64,000 nt of DNA from Photobacterium frigidiphilum (GCF_003025615.1 NZ_PYMJ01000028.1:21295-85294), one strand, 5' to 3'. Counted from the stretch's first letter, positions 27,764 to 37,542 are shown. Translations and numbers: made by a program. Notes: generated by a model not told the origin, from the letters alone.

Positions 27764-27920
27764 AGCCAAGTAGAGATATCTCGCCAGACTCCCACTACAC
27801 TTTATCTCGTTAACGCAAATCACCATCAAAAATTGGTATTAATAGCCAAACTTATCCTACATTCATAACAGGTGCGCGAGTTTCATATTCAATAATAATC
27901 GACTTAAAAGGGATATAGCC

Positions 27921-28151
27921 ATGGAAACATTCAACCATAATTTATCAAACCTTTTCAGCCAGTTAGGGCTAAATAACTCTCAATCATTCATTGAATCATT
28001 CCTTTGTGAACATCACCTTGAACAAAATGAGACGTTAACCGAAGCCAGTTTTTGGCAGCCCGCTCAGAAACGATTTTTAAAAGAATCCCAAGAACAGGAT
28101 GCTGATTGGAGTGAAGTCATTGATCAATTAGATACTTTGCTACGAAAATAG
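27921..28151 (+). CDS. DUF2789 family protein
   Basis: 76-residue acidic soluble protein, METFNHNLSNLFSQLGL..., with the conserved pattern FLCEHHLEQNETLTEASFW-PAQ--FLKE--EQDADW--VIDQLD. It matches the small DUF2789 family of marine gammaproteobacteria and pseudomonads; function unknown. AAAGGGATATAGCC precedes the ATG. It is divergent from csrB copy 3, with the activator box in the shared upstream region (157 bp before its start). Confidence 0.82.
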   Translation: METFNHNLSNLFSQLGLNNSQSFIESFLCEHHLEQNETLTEASFWQPAQKRFLKESQEQDADWSEVIDQLDTLLRK

Positions 28152-28189
28152 CGTGTATCTTCATATCAAACACGATTTCAGGAAGTACT

Positions 28190-28465
28190 ATGTCGACGAT
28201 TACCCTCGCGCTAGAACAGGCGATTACCTCTCTTATTACTGAAGGCAAAGAACCTTCCGTTGCATTAATTAAAGCACGATTAACTGAACCGCTGCCGATG
28301 CCCCTTATTATAAAGGCACTACAGGCCTGGAAGAAAAATGCAAAAATACCAAAAATTGAGAGAACAGAACCCAGCATCTCCAATGAAGAACGTATCAAAC
28401 AGCTTGAACAACAAGTTGCGGATCTAACGGCCCGTCTTACCCAGTTAGAAAATGTTAGTAATTAG
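28190..28465 (+). CDS. Small hypothetical protein with C-terminal coiled coil
   Basis: 91 residues, not recognised with certainty. The N-terminal half (LEQAITSLITEGKEPSVALIKARL, PMPLIIKALQAWKK) looks like a small helix-turn-helix-type domain reminiscent of KfrA N-termini. The C-terminus (ERIKQLEQQVADLTARLTQLENV) is a short leucine-heptad coiled coil. It follows the DUF2789 gene by 38 bp on the same strand and is followed by a good terminator, so the two form a likely two-gene unit. A nucleic-acid-binding role is inference only. Confidence 0.75.
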   Translation: MSTITLALEQAITSLITEGKEPSVALIKARLTEPLPMPLIIKALQAWKKNAKIPKIERTEPSISNEERIKQLEQQVADLTARLTQLENVSN

Positions 28466-28530
28466 TTCAAGATGAAGTGGGCATTATCATGATCGACAAT
28501 GAACTTGATACTGAAAGCCGCTGATAGTTC

Positions 28531-28554
28531 AAAGGCACCATACGGTGCCCTTTT
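28531..28554 (+). terminator. Terminator after the DUF2789 unit
   Basis: GGCACC (28534-28539)-ATAC-GGTGCC, then CTTTTATC. Lies between convergent units. Confidence 0.75.
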
Positions 28555-28582
28555 ATCAATAGAGGATCATACAGTAAGCAGA

Positions 28583-29356
28583 TTACTGAAAGTCGTAAGA
28601 TAAATTCGAAACGATCCGGCATTCATCGCACTTGTAGTGAAACAAGTTATGCAATGGTTCATCCAGACGCCAATCACCATTACATTTAGGGCACTTACGC
28701 TCGAGTTCTGCCGCTAAACTGTCACCACCAACACGATATTGATAATAGTATGTGGGTATCTTCGTTAAAAATTCAATACGCCCACGCAGATCCCATCCAC
28801 GACGAAACAGATCACTATCAACATCACGAATTTCATGCAGAGTTGCATGTTCGGCTTTGCACCCACCTGCCATTTGAATTTCATCACAAGCTTGCCATTC
28901 TGTTTGCCACTTCAAGATAGCTTTATGATCACCGTTAGATGTAGGACCAATACGGTAAAGTGGAATCGGCATTAACGTTTCGCCACAACGTAATGGCGAA
29001 CAGGTATGAACAAAGGTGGTATAAATAACTTGCCAAGACGGCGTTAAATTTTCAGCGGCTGCTTCTGAATTAATATCACGCCCAAGCAGTTTAATCTTAG
29101 GCGCTAGTAAACAGGCATTGTTCAAGCGCTTGATATGCGCATTGACATTTTCACTGTTAAATTGCGAGTGCAAACCATCTTGCTCTGGACATACAGCTCT
29201 AACACGGAAAATACCGTCGTCCATTACAATGGGAAATTCTCGACCAAGCACTTGACCGTTATAACGTAATGCATCCATCAAGCCGTTGATTGCAGCATCA
29301 ACAGCGGATATTGTGGTGTTATCAAAACACTCAAATTGCAGCTCTACAACGTACAT
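28583..29356 (-). CDS. DUF2310 zinc-ribbon protein
   Basis: 257 residues. The C-terminus has a clear zinc ribbon: CPKCNGDW (~229-236) and YKCDECRIVSNLSYDF (~246-257). A further CXnC pair, HTCSPLRCGE, is near residue 118. The N-terminal ~100 residues are alpha/beta (MYVVELQFECFDNTT). It resembles the DUF2310 family, annotated as possible nucleic-acid-binding Zn-ribbon proteins. It begins 2 bp after the syd stop, so it is co-transcribed with syd. Biochemical role unknown. Confidence 0.85.
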   Translation of the reverse strand: MYVVELQFECFDNTTISAVDAAINGLMDALRYNGQVLGREFPIVMDDGIFRVRAVCPEQDGLHSQFNSENVNAHIKRLNNACLLAPKIKLLGRDINSEAAAENLTPSWQVIYTTFVHTCSPLRCGETLMPIPLYRIGPTSNGDHKAILKWQTEWQACDEIQMAGGCKAEHATLHEIRDVDSDLFRRGWDLRGRIEFLTKIPTYYYQYRVGGDSLAAELERKCPKCNGDWRLDEPLHNLFHYKCDECRIVSNLSYDFQ

Positions 29357-29358
29357 CT

Positions 29359-29913
29359 TTAAGCCTCTCGTACTACGGGCACTAACTGCTGTAAAAAGCT
29401 AGTCACATCTTTTGCTAACACATCGCGTTCATTTTTACCCAAGGTTTCAAGTATGACCTCGCCTGTTAGATTACAAATAGCGATCACTTTATCGGCACTA
29501 TCAATAACACCAATGAAAACTGTTGGCTTTAATTTTAGACGACGTTGCGTCACAAGGTGCCCTAGAATATTTTCTTGTAAACGTACGCCATCTTGTTCAC
29601 TAAACACTTGCAATAGGTCTAATTCAATCTCACCAAATTTTGCCGCCATATCACCACTAAACTGGGTGCTATAAAAATCAATAATATCTTTATGTAGCTC
29701 AATCTCAATACCCTTCTCAACTCCAGCTAGATCCCCCTGAGGTTGACGAGTAATGGGTTTCCATGTCACTTCATCACCAGAATCATGTTCAACACACGGT
29801 GACTCAAGCCCAACTAAATCTTCGCTACGTGGAAAACCGTGACCTGCATCACGCCAAGCTTGTAAAAAAAGAGAAGAAAAGTCAGATAAAGCGACAGCAA
29901 CAGGATGATTCAT
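29359..29913 (-). CDS. syd: SecY-interacting protein Syd
   Basis: Peripheral cytoplasmic protein that binds SecY and can disturb abnormal SecYEG complexes. The 184-residue form matches E. coli Syd: FYSTQFSGDMAAKFGEIELDLLQVFSEQD and ENILGHLVTQRRLKLKPTVFIGVID, then ICNLTGEVILETLG. The chosen ATG (MNHPVAVAL) has GAGG seven bases upstream; an ATG four codons earlier would contain that SD. In E. coli syd is next to csrB on one side and queF on the other, as here. Confidence 0.95.
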   Translation of the reverse strand: MNHPVAVALSDFSSLFLQAWRDAGHGFPRSEDLVGLESPCVEHDSGDEVTWKPITRQPQGDLAGVEKGIEIELHKDIIDFYSTQFSGDMAAKFGEIELDLLQVFSEQDGVRLQENILGHLVTQRRLKLKPTVFIGVIDSADKVIAICNLTGEVILETLGKNERDVLAKDVTSFLQQLVPVVREA

Positions 29914-30069
29914 TCGCAACCTCATTAAAGATTAAGTAAACTTTGCACTATAGTATTTTTAATATAAATCAGTGACGCTTCAACTTATCCCCTACTAACG
30001 TGAATACAGCGTTATGAGGCTATAAGCAGAATCGCACACATATTCTAATCCAAGAGTGTCAAATACAGT

Positions 30070-30915
30070 ATGAGCAAATATAAAGATGCTAAAGAATTAG
30101 CGGGTTTAACACTAGGGCAAAAAACCGATTATATCGATCAGTACGATGCCTCTTTACTGCAACCAGTACCTCGAAGTCTAAATCGCAGTGACTTAAACCT
30201 TGGCGAAAGCTTACCATTTACTGGCTATGATATCTGGACACTCTATGAGCTATCATGGCTAAACAGCAAAGGGTTACCTCAAGTTGCAATTGGTGAAGTG
30301 CGTTTACCCGCTTCTAGCCCTAACCTAATTGAGTCAAAATCGTTTAAGTTGTATCTCAACAGCTTTAATCAAACGCGTTATGATAGCTGGCAGCAAATTG
30401 CCGATACATTACAGAAAGACCTGACAGCTTGTGCGGGACAAGAAGTAGATGTCACGATTCAGCCATTAGAAGATTTCACTGATCAAACGGTAATCAATTT
30501 TGCTGGCAATTGTATTGATGATCAAGATATTGAAATCAACAATTACGACTTTGATGCACAATACCTTAAAGATGCTGCAGAAGGTGAGATTGTGACGGAA
30601 GACCTTCACAGCCATTTGCTGAAATCTAACTGCTTAATCACCAATCAGCCAGATTGGGGCAGCGTGAAAATTTCTTACAAAGGTAAACAAATCAACCACG
30701 AGAAATTACTACGTTACTTAGTGTCTTTCCGTAACCACAATGAATTCCATGAACAATGCGTAGAACGTATCTTTACTGATATCATGAAGTTCTGCCAACC
30801 AGAATTATTAACGGTTTATGCACGCTATACACGTCGTGGCGGGTTAGATATTAACCCATATCGTACAAACCAAGGCAAAACACCGAGTGATAACTTCCGC
30901 CTAGCGCGCCAGTAA
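30070..30915 (+). CDS. queF: NADPH-dependent 7-cyano-7-deazaguanine reductase
   Basis: Reduces preQ0 to preQ1 in queuosine synthesis. The 281-residue product is the long, two-domain (YqcD-type) QueF. The thioimide-forming Cys is Cys188 in LLKSNCLITNQPDWG. A later Asp/His/Glu set lies in FRNHNEFHEQCVERIF (~223-238). Divergent from syd, as in E. coli. A weak hairpin (AAGTCCAG/CTGGACTT, about 30944-30977) follows the stop. Confidence 0.96.
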   Translation: MSKYKDAKELAGLTLGQKTDYIDQYDASLLQPVPRSLNRSDLNLGESLPFTGYDIWTLYELSWLNSKGLPQVAIGEVRLPASSPNLIESKSFKLYLNSFNQTRYDSWQQIADTLQKDLTACAGQEVDVTIQPLEDFTDQTVINFAGNCIDDQDIEINNYDFDAQYLKDAAEGEIVTEDLHSHLLKSNCLITNQPDWGSVKISYKGKQINHEKLLRYLVSFRNHNEFHEQCVERIFTDIMKFCQPELLTVYARYTRRGGLDINPYRTNQGKTPSDNFRLARQ

Positions 30916-31032
30916 TCTTAATAATTCCAACACATTGAATAATAAGTCCAGTAAAAAGGTTTACTTTGCTGGACTTGATTCACCAAGCCAGTAATATTAG
31001 ACAACTGTGTTTATTGTGGTTTAAGAGATGAT

Positions 31033-33312
31033 ATGAGTTTTCGCTGCGGGTTGATAAGTGTAATAGTGATTCTGATTGCTTCCTTTAGCGCGAGTGCAAA
31101 AGTATACACTACCCCTATTTTGGCAGATGCAAACGAGCTATTACAAACTAGCCCAGAAAAATCATTAGAAATCTCTGATCGTTACATTAAACAACGCCGC
31201 CTCACTGAAAAAAAAGGCGCCTCTCGTGTTCATGCTAACGATGAAACCGATCACACTGTTCGTACTCCATTAAATACAATTAATGCCCTACAAATTAAAG
31301 CACAAGCGTATTCACTATTGAGTGACTCTGAACAGGCATTAAACACGATAAAATTAGCAGAAAAGTTGGCCGTTGAAAATGGGCTCACCTATACCATCTT
31401 AGAAACGCGCTTATTGCATGCTAAATTTTATTGGGAAAACCTCAAAAATAGCGCAACCGCATTAAAAATGTTAGACAACATTGATGCCGAAATAGAACAG
31501 ACACAATCACTCAAGCGCACTAAGCAAGTGACATTTTTACAATATTGGTCATTGATGCAGCGAGCTGTCATTGAGTCAAAATTGAATAATGATAATCAAG
31601 CAGAAAAACTGTTTATCAAAGCCAAACAATTGCTCATCAGCATTGATGACTTATCAGAAAAAATCATCTATCAACTCACTTTAGGGCGGCATTACCTGCG
31701 TCATAGTCATTATGATTTAGCCTTAGATCGTCTTCTAAGTGGTTACTGGCTAGCGGTTGAAAATGAAGACAACGCCCAAATAGCCTCAGCAAATTACATG
31801 CTAGCGAATTTATTTGAACAACGAAAAGTGTTTGATAAAGCATTAGAGCATGCCACTCAAGCGGGTGAATTTTACGAACGCTATCAACGTAGCCGGCCTT
31901 TAGCTAAAGCATTGACACTAATAGCTTCTATTTATGAACAGCAAAATCGCTATAACTTGGCGTTAGTGCATTATTTTAATGCGCTCGACCAAGAAAGTGA
32001 ATTAAAGCACGTTGTTCGTTCAGCTCAGCTACGCCTTAATATTGCAAGAGTCTACTTACAACTTTACAACTACCCAAAATCTGAACAATATTTACAACAA
32101 GCACGCCTTCTTGCACAGCAAACAGGTAATGATGTCATTTCGGCTGAAACACAGATCTTAGAAGGTAAACTTGAATTAGCTGAAGGCCGTATAGATAAAT
32201 CAATTACGACACTGCAAGCGGGGCTCATCGCTTCAAGTCGTATCGGCAAAATAAACCTGCAGTTAATGGGTGAATCGATTCTATCTCAAGCATTTGAAAA
32301 ACAGAATGATTACTACAATGCCCTATTAAGTCAGCGTCGCTACGAACAACTATTTGCTAGCCAACAAGAAAAACAAAGAAAAAGTAACGTTGAGGTATTT
32401 AAACAACAACAACGCATGCTTGAACGATCTCTTCGCCTAGAAGAAATGGAACGCCAACAGTTTGAAAATGAAAAATCGATCTATAAACAGCAAAAAATCA
32501 GTCTGTTTCTAATCAGTGTTATCGTTCTTCTCATCACTTTTTTAGTGCGTCGCCATACTGTTGCCAAACAACTGCAAAGTCGTCTTTCTCACTTACGTAG
32601 CGAACTCTACACTCACCCACGTAGCGGTTTACGTAACTTACGGATGCTTAATGCTCGCCTACCCAATTCTTTACAACAAAGTAGTGCCAACTTCGAGCAA
32701 TGGCATTTAGGCGAAATCATCAATGAACCATTAAGTGATCGACTACGTTTTGGTTTGTTTGAAGCGACCTTCCTCAAACATATTTATTTGCAGCAAGGTT
32801 ATCAGCAAGGCTTAGAAATTGAGCGTCAATTCGGTGAATACTTAAAAGAACAAGTCTGTAAACCTGCACGGCTTTATCATTTTTCCGATGCGATGTTTTT
32901 ATACATTGAGCCGAACTCTCGCCTTAACGGTGAACCTAAGCAACTGGCTGACTCGATTCAACAATTAATGAGTAACTTCTTAAAAGAGCATCAATTAGAT
33001 GCCGCTGTATGTATTGGCATGGCGGAATACCCTTTTCTACCACGTGCATACACTGCGATTAACGATCAAGAACTGATTGATATTCTGCTGATGGCGACCA
33101 ATGCTGCTCGCCTAAATAGCAAACAAGAGCCAGGCAGCCAATGGGTACACTTAAGCGCTATTGATGCAGCCCCTGCGGCCAGTTTCGCATGCGATAATAT
33201 TCGAAAAGCTTGTATTCAGGGTATTGATAACGGTTTAGTGAAAGTACAAAGCTCTTCATCAATAGAGTTCAATTGGAATCCTGATCACGATTTTGATAAA
33301 AATGTTATTTAA
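31033..33312 (+). CDS. TPR sensor-like protein with degenerate GGDEF-type C-terminus
   Basis: 759 residues: signal peptide (LISVIVILIASFSASA, ~7-22), periplasmic tetratricopeptide-like helical repeats (~80-440; e.g. AQAYSLLSDSEQALNTI, ALVHYFNALDQESEL), a charged coiled coil, one membrane segment (~488-506), then a cytoplasmic domain. That domain follows the GGDEF fold in outline but lacks its key residues: HPRSGLRNLRML replaces DPLTGLxNRR, and the signature loop reads HFSDAMFLYI. It is therefore unlikely to make c-di-GMP. It may bind a partner or nucleotide. Precedes a second GGDEF-family gene. Family symbol not assigned. Confidence 0.82.
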   Translation: MSFRCGLISVIVILIASFSASAKVYTTPILADANELLQTSPEKSLEISDRYIKQRRLTEKKGASRVHANDETDHTVRTPLNTINALQIKAQAYSLLSDSEQALNTIKLAEKLAVENGLTYTILETRLLHAKFYWENLKNSATALKMLDNIDAEIEQTQSLKRTKQVTFLQYWSLMQRAVIESKLNNDNQAEKLFIKAKQLLISIDDLSEKIIYQLTLGRHYLRHSHYDLALDRLLSGYWLAVENEDNAQIASANYMLANLFEQRKVFDKALEHATQAGEFYERYQRSRPLAKALTLIASIYEQQNRYNLALVHYFNALDQESELKHVVRSAQLRLNIARVYLQLYNYPKSEQYLQQARLLAQQTGNDVISAETQILEGKLELAEGRIDKSITTLQAGLIASSRIGKINLQLMGESILSQAFEKQNDYYNALLSQRRYEQLFASQQEKQRKSNVEVFKQQQRMLERSLRLEEMERQQFENEKSIYKQQKISLFLISVIVLLITFLVRRHTVAKQLQSRLSHLRSELYTHPRSGLRNLRMLNARLPNSLQQSSANFEQWHLGEIINEPLSDRLRFGLFEATFLKHIYLQQGYQQGLEIERQFGEYLKEQVCKPARLYHFSDAMFLYIEPNSRLNGEPKQLADSIQQLMSNFLKEHQLDAAVCIGMAEYPFLPRAYTAINDQELIDILLMATNAARLNSKQEPGSQWVHLSAIDAAPAASFACDNIRKACIQGIDNGLVKVQSSSSIEFNWNPDHDFDKNVI

Positions 33313-33450
33313 TCGATTCCAGTTATCAATTTATGTGCCGATATTCTTAAATGACTAGATTTTTTTTGCTAATATGACTGGAATGTGTCTTTAGTAAACC
33401 TATGATAAAAAAAGGGTTAATCATATGAGCTTAGGTAAGCAATATACAGC

Positions 33451-35010
33451 GTGAGTGATATTAGCGCTGTTGTTTCTGAAGTGAGTAAATTGAAACAACG
33501 TTTAGATCAAGCTCAACTCTCTTACCGCGATGCTTCACTGAAGTCTCGGCGAGAAATTGTAATATTAAAACGTCTAATTACTCGCCTATCTGTTGCATGC
33601 CGAGGGTTAGATGAAGAGCTAGATACTAAGCTTACAGAGCTACGCTGTGAGCTTGAGCAACCCAAAGATATCAGCAAGCTTATTCCCCGCCTTGCAATCA
33701 TAGAAAGGCTGGTGACTCGACAAGCAGGCATCACCGAAAAAGAAAACCTACGAATAGAAAATCAAATCCATCAAAGCGGCGAAACACTCAAACGTGTTCG
33801 CGGTTTACCTGCACAACTTAAACGTGATCTGCGTAATTTACTGAACAACACATCGAGCTCACTAACCCACAGCCATCAACGTATTATTGCATTGGTTGAA
33901 CTCTATGAAAGATCGCTAAAGTTGCTTTCTGTATCCACTGAAAATGTGGAGCTTAAAGATATGTTAGATCATGACATACAGCATCAATTAACCAATGAGC
34001 TGCAACACCTTATCTCTGAACTCGACTTTGACGGTGAATCAGGCGATAAGCTTCTGACAATACGTAACCGTCTTTTGATTGGTGTTCCTCCGCAAGCTTT
34101 ACTGGAGTTGGCACTCGAAGTGATTCGTTTAGTGTTAGATTCTACACATCAGGAGCGTCGGTCTTCACAAAAGTTTCTTGATGGGGTCAATGGTGATTTA
34201 GCCACACTACAAAAAACGACGAATCAATATGTAGGCCAATCATCGGCACTATATGAACACCGTGGTGGACTAAATAATGAATTATCAACTATCGTTACCA
34301 CGGTAAAAAAAGGGCTAAACGAGCACAAAAATCTCGAAACATGGCGCCCACAAATCACCGAGTTAACCAAAGAGCTGCAGGTACTAACAGATCGTAATCG
34401 CGCACTCGAAAAGCGCGAAAAGGCCCTTATTGAACAGCTAAGTTACAACGAAAATAAAATCACGACACTCTTTGAACAAACTCAAGACTACCGTCAGCGC
34501 TTAAATGATCAAGAACGTAAGATGTTCCTCGATCATTTAACGAAGGTATATAACTGTGCTGCATTGAATGATCGCCTTGAACATGAATATCGTCGCTGGT
34601 TGCGTTATCAACACCCACTGTGTGTCGCATTAATTGATATCGATAATTTTAAAGAAATTAATGATAGTTATGGCCATGTCGCGGGTGATAAGGCATTAAA
34701 AATCATAGCCAGAACCATTCACCAATGCCTTGAAGAAACCGATTTTATTGCTCGTTATAAAAGTGATGAATTCATGATTATCATGCCTGATATTAATGAA
34801 GATAATCGCACTAAAAATTTAAATAAAATCCGAGAAACCATCGCGCAATTACCGTTTAGATTTAAAGAACAAAATGTCAGTATAACGATTTCTATTGGCG
34901 CCACATTATTCGAAGGTAACGATACCCCTGCCGATATTACCGAACGCACCGGTAAAGCCCTCGATAATGCCAAGAATAGTGGACGTAACCGTTTTATCTG
35001 GATTTATTAA
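33451..35010 (+). CDS. GGDEF-domain protein with altered signature (KSDEF)
   Basis: 519 residues starting at GTG; the ATG at 33425 is out of frame and closes quickly. No membrane segment is seen. Residues ~1-330 are helical/coiled coil (LTKELQVLTDRNRALEKREKAL near residue 300-320). The GGDEF domain starts at DHLTKVYNCAALNDRL (~361) and contains VALIDIDNFKEINDSYGHVAGDKAL, intact for metal/nucleotide contacts. The signature loop is RYKSDEF (~435-441) instead of RYGGDEF, and the upstream RxxD inhibitory site reads EETD. Diguanylate cyclase activity is thus doubtful. Its closeness to csrB is noted under findings. Confidence 0.85.
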   Translation: MSDISAVVSEVSKLKQRLDQAQLSYRDASLKSRREIVILKRLITRLSVACRGLDEELDTKLTELRCELEQPKDISKLIPRLAIIERLVTRQAGITEKENLRIENQIHQSGETLKRVRGLPAQLKRDLRNLLNNTSSSLTHSHQRIIALVELYERSLKLLSVSTENVELKDMLDHDIQHQLTNELQHLISELDFDGESGDKLLTIRNRLLIGVPPQALLELALEVIRLVLDSTHQERRSSQKFLDGVNGDLATLQKTTNQYVGQSSALYEHRGGLNNELSTIVTTVKKGLNEHKNLETWRPQITELTKELQVLTDRNRALEKREKALIEQLSYNENKITTLFEQTQDYRQRLNDQERKMFLDHLTKVYNCAALNDRLEHEYRRWLRYQHPLCVALIDIDNFKEINDSYGHVAGDKALKIIARTIHQCLEETDFIARYKSDEFMIIMPDINEDNRTKNLNKIRETIAQLPFRFKEQNVSITISIGATLFEGNDTPADITERTGKALDNAKNSGRNRFIWIY

Positions 35011-35306
35011 GACTCTTCAGCTTTCTCTATCATTATTACTATCAATTCATTATAGACGGCAGCCTCAACTTCCTTATTCATATCTGGTAAAACGATATTT
35101 CACTGTGTATGGTGAAATAACAAGCTGATTTTAAAGAGTCTGCTACTGTTAAATATACGGATAAATAGTTAATCTAATCAATACGAATAACTCCTCAAGT
35201 TTTTCAATTACGGATATGTCCGCCAACGTATTTATGTTTGGATACAATCAATAAATACCACAATGCTTGCGAACTATACCGTTTCATCGTAACCAGGGAG
35301 GTCACT

Positions 35307-36680
35307 ATGATTACACATATCAGTCCAGTCGGTTCTATGGAGCTACTTTCACAATTGGAAGTTGATCGCCTTAAAGCGACCGCATCAAGCGACTTATACC
35401 GTTTATATCGAAACTGTTCTTTAGCGGTTTTAAATTCAGGTAGCCACACTGATAATTCCAAAGAATTATTAGAAAAAAATAAAAGTTTCGATGTGCATGT
35501 AATGCGCCGTGAACGGGGCATAAAATTAGAACTGATCAATCCACCAGAACATGCCTTTGTTGATGGTCGTATCATCCGTGGTATTCAAGAACATATGTTT
35601 TCAGTACTGCGTGATATTGTGTACGTAAACATGCATGTACAGCAACGTAACGACCTTAACTTAACCAGCGCCACCCATATTACTAACTTTGTTTTCAGTA
35701 TTCTGCGTAATGCTCAAACTCTCCGCTCAGGTGAAGATCCAAACATCGTTGTATGTTGGGGAGGGCACTCAATTAACCCTATAGAGTATCAATATACGCG
35801 CGAAGTAGGTCATGAGCTGGGGTTACGAGAGTTAAATATATGTACAGGGTGCGGCCCGGGTGCCATGGAAGGGCCAATGAAAGGCGCAGCTATCGGCCAT
35901 GCCAAACAACGTTACAACCAAAGTCGCTTCCTTGGTCTCACAGAACCATCCATTATTGCTGCTGAGCCACCTAACCCTATTGTGAATGAATTAGTTATTT
36001 TCCCTGATATCGAAAAACGTCTAGAAGGGTTTATTCGCGTGGGTCACGGTATTATCATTTTCCCAGGTGGAGCGGGTACTGCTGAAGAGTTACTGTACAT
36101 TTTAGGTATTTTGATGCACCCGGATAATGCGGCACAGCCTTTACCGTTAGTCTTAACGGGGCCTAAAGAAAGTGAACCGTATTTCCGTACTCTTGATTCC
36201 TTTATAAAAGATACCCTTGGCGAACCAGCCACTCAGTACTATCAAATTATCATTGATGACCCCAAAAAAGTCGCTCAAGTAATGAAGTCAGCAATGCCTT
36301 TAATTAAAGAGCATCGGTTAGCCACTGGTGATTCATACAGCTTTAATTGGTCGTTGAAGATCCCACCAGAATTTCAACTTCCTTTCGAACCTACGCATGA
36401 ATCAATGACCAGCTTAGATTTACACCTGAATCAACGCCCAGAAAACCTTGCTGCTAACTTGCGCCGAGCATTCTCTGGTATTGTCGCAGGTAATGTAAAA
36501 GAAGAAGGCATTCGTGAAATAGAACGCAACGGGCGTTTTAAAATAAATGGTGATCTAACGTTGATGAAGCGTATGGATAAACTCCTACAAAATTTCGTCG
36601 AACAGCAGCGAATGAAATTGCCCGGCACCCAGTACGAACCCTGCTATGAAATCATGACGGCACAAGAAAACGTCAAATAA
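35307..36680 (+). CDS. ppnN: Pyrimidine/purine nucleotide 5'-monophosphate nucleosidase
   Basis: YgdH/PpnN hydrolyses nucleoside monophosphates to base and ribose-5-phosphate and responds to (p)ppGpp in E. coli. The 457-residue form starts MITHISPVGSMELLSQLEVDRLK, nearly identical to E. coli; GGGAGG sits at SD distance. The longer frame (23 extra residues) is rejected. The LOG-type motif PGGAGTAEELLYILGIL lies near residue 252 and GCGPGAMEGPMKGA near residue 192. The 35011-35306 gap before it shows nothing else I can support. Confidence 0.96.
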   Translation: MITHISPVGSMELLSQLEVDRLKATASSDLYRLYRNCSLAVLNSGSHTDNSKELLEKNKSFDVHVMRRERGIKLELINPPEHAFVDGRIIRGIQEHMFSVLRDIVYVNMHVQQRNDLNLTSATHITNFVFSILRNAQTLRSGEDPNIVVCWGGHSINPIEYQYTREVGHELGLRELNICTGCGPGAMEGPMKGAAIGHAKQRYNQSRFLGLTEPSIIAAEPPNPIVNELVIFPDIEKRLEGFIRVGHGIIIFPGGAGTAEELLYILGILMHPDNAAQPLPLVLTGPKESEPYFRTLDSFIKDTLGEPATQYYQIIIDDPKKVAQVMKSAMPLIKEHRLATGDSYSFNWSLKIPPEFQLPFEPTHESMTSLDLHLNQRPENLAANLRRAFSGIVAGNVKEEGIREIERNGRFKINGDLTLMKRMDKLLQNFVEQQRMKLPGTQYEPCYEIMTAQENVK

Positions 36681-36722
36681 TCATATGTAAGGGTGACACC
36701 TTCACATGGCTATGCGTACAAT

Positions 36723-36745
36723 AAGGGCTGAAAGGCCCTTTTTTT
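36723..36745 (+). terminator. Terminator after ppnN
   Basis: AAGGGC-TGAAAG-GCCCTT followed by a run of seven T. It lies inside the longest open frame of xni, which supports the later xni start. Confidence 0.85.
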
Positions 36746-36765
36746 ATTCCAATAGAACTGTTGCT

Positions 36766-37542
36766 ATGACTATCCATCTTGTTGTTATTGATGCCTTAAA
36801 TCTTATTCGTCGTGTTCATGCCGCTCAACCTGGTGAACCAGACGTAAAAAATACCGCTCGTGTTTGCTGTCAGGCATTAAGCAAGATCATTAAGTTCAGC
36901 GAACCGTCTCATATTGTGGCTGTTTTTGATCATCATGGTGATGACCGAGGATGGCGAGCAAAATTATTACCGCACTATAAAGAAGGTCGTAAACCTATGC
37001 CGCCAGAACTTCAGGCTGGCATGGAAATAATTCAAGATGCTTTTATGGATCTCGGCATCGACTCTTTATTGTCTGATGGTGATGAAGCCGACGATTTAGT
37101 CGCAACGCTTGCGCTTAAAGTCGCCTCTCGTCACCAACAGGTTACTATCATCTCAACCGACAAAGGGTATTGTCAGCTACTTAGCCCAACCCTAAGAGTG
37201 CGTGATTATTTCCAGCAGCGTTGGTTAGACAGCCCCTTCGTTGAAAAAGAATACGGCGTGAAACCTGAACAATTGCCAGATTACTGGGGGTTGGCAGGGA
37301 TAAGCTCGAGTAAAATACCGGGCATACCTGGCATTGGGCCTAAAGCTGCGCTGGAACTTTTATCGTTATATCCAGATCTTGATACCATTTTACAGGCTGA
37401 AGATTTACCCACTAAATGGCAAAAGAAAATAACCGAGCACCGAGAATCGGCAGAAGCGAGTAAGAAAGTCGCGTCATTAAAAACCGACCTAGCGCTCGGC
37501 TTTAACTTACAAGACATTCGCTACCTAGCACCTAGCACCTAG
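36766..37542 (+). CDS. xni: Flap endonuclease Xni (ExoIX)
   Basis: Homologue of the Pol I 5'-nuclease domain, a structure-specific flap endonuclease. The 258-residue form starts MTIHLVVIDALNLIRRVHA, as in E. coli; the 20-residue upstream extension spans the ppnN terminator. Metal-site acidic residues occur in VVIDALN, AVFDHHGDDRGWR, SDGDEADDLVATLA and ISTDKGYCQLL. The helix-hairpin-helix reads IPGIPGIGPKAALELL. The last codons run into a heptanucleotide tandem repeat that supplies the stop. Confidence 0.94.
   Translation: MTIHLVVIDALNLIRRVHAAQPGEPDVKNTARVCCQALSKIIKFSEPSHIVAVFDHHGDDRGWRAKLLPHYKEGRKPMPPELQAGMEIIQDAFMDLGIDSLLSDGDEADDLVATLALKVASRHQQVTIISTDKGYCQLLSPTLRVRDYFQQRWLDSPFVEKEYGVKPEQLPDYWGLAGISSSKIPGIPGIGPKAALELLSLYPDLDTILQAEDLPTKWQKKITEHRESAEASKKVASLKTDLALGFNLQDIRYLAPST

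Noticed and set aside
25356..27795. Minus-strand open frames within 25356-25721, 26087-26335, 27129-27323 and 27595-27795
   Set aside because: They lie in or beside the CsrB genes, repeat with the duplicated DNA (two share the same sequence because of the 463-bp repeat), have no plausible SD/codon signal and contain the RNA terminators. The GGA/hairpin pattern explains the sequence better.
36706..36765. Longer N-terminus of Xni
   Set aside because: It spans the ppnN intrinsic terminator; the internal ATG matches the family start.
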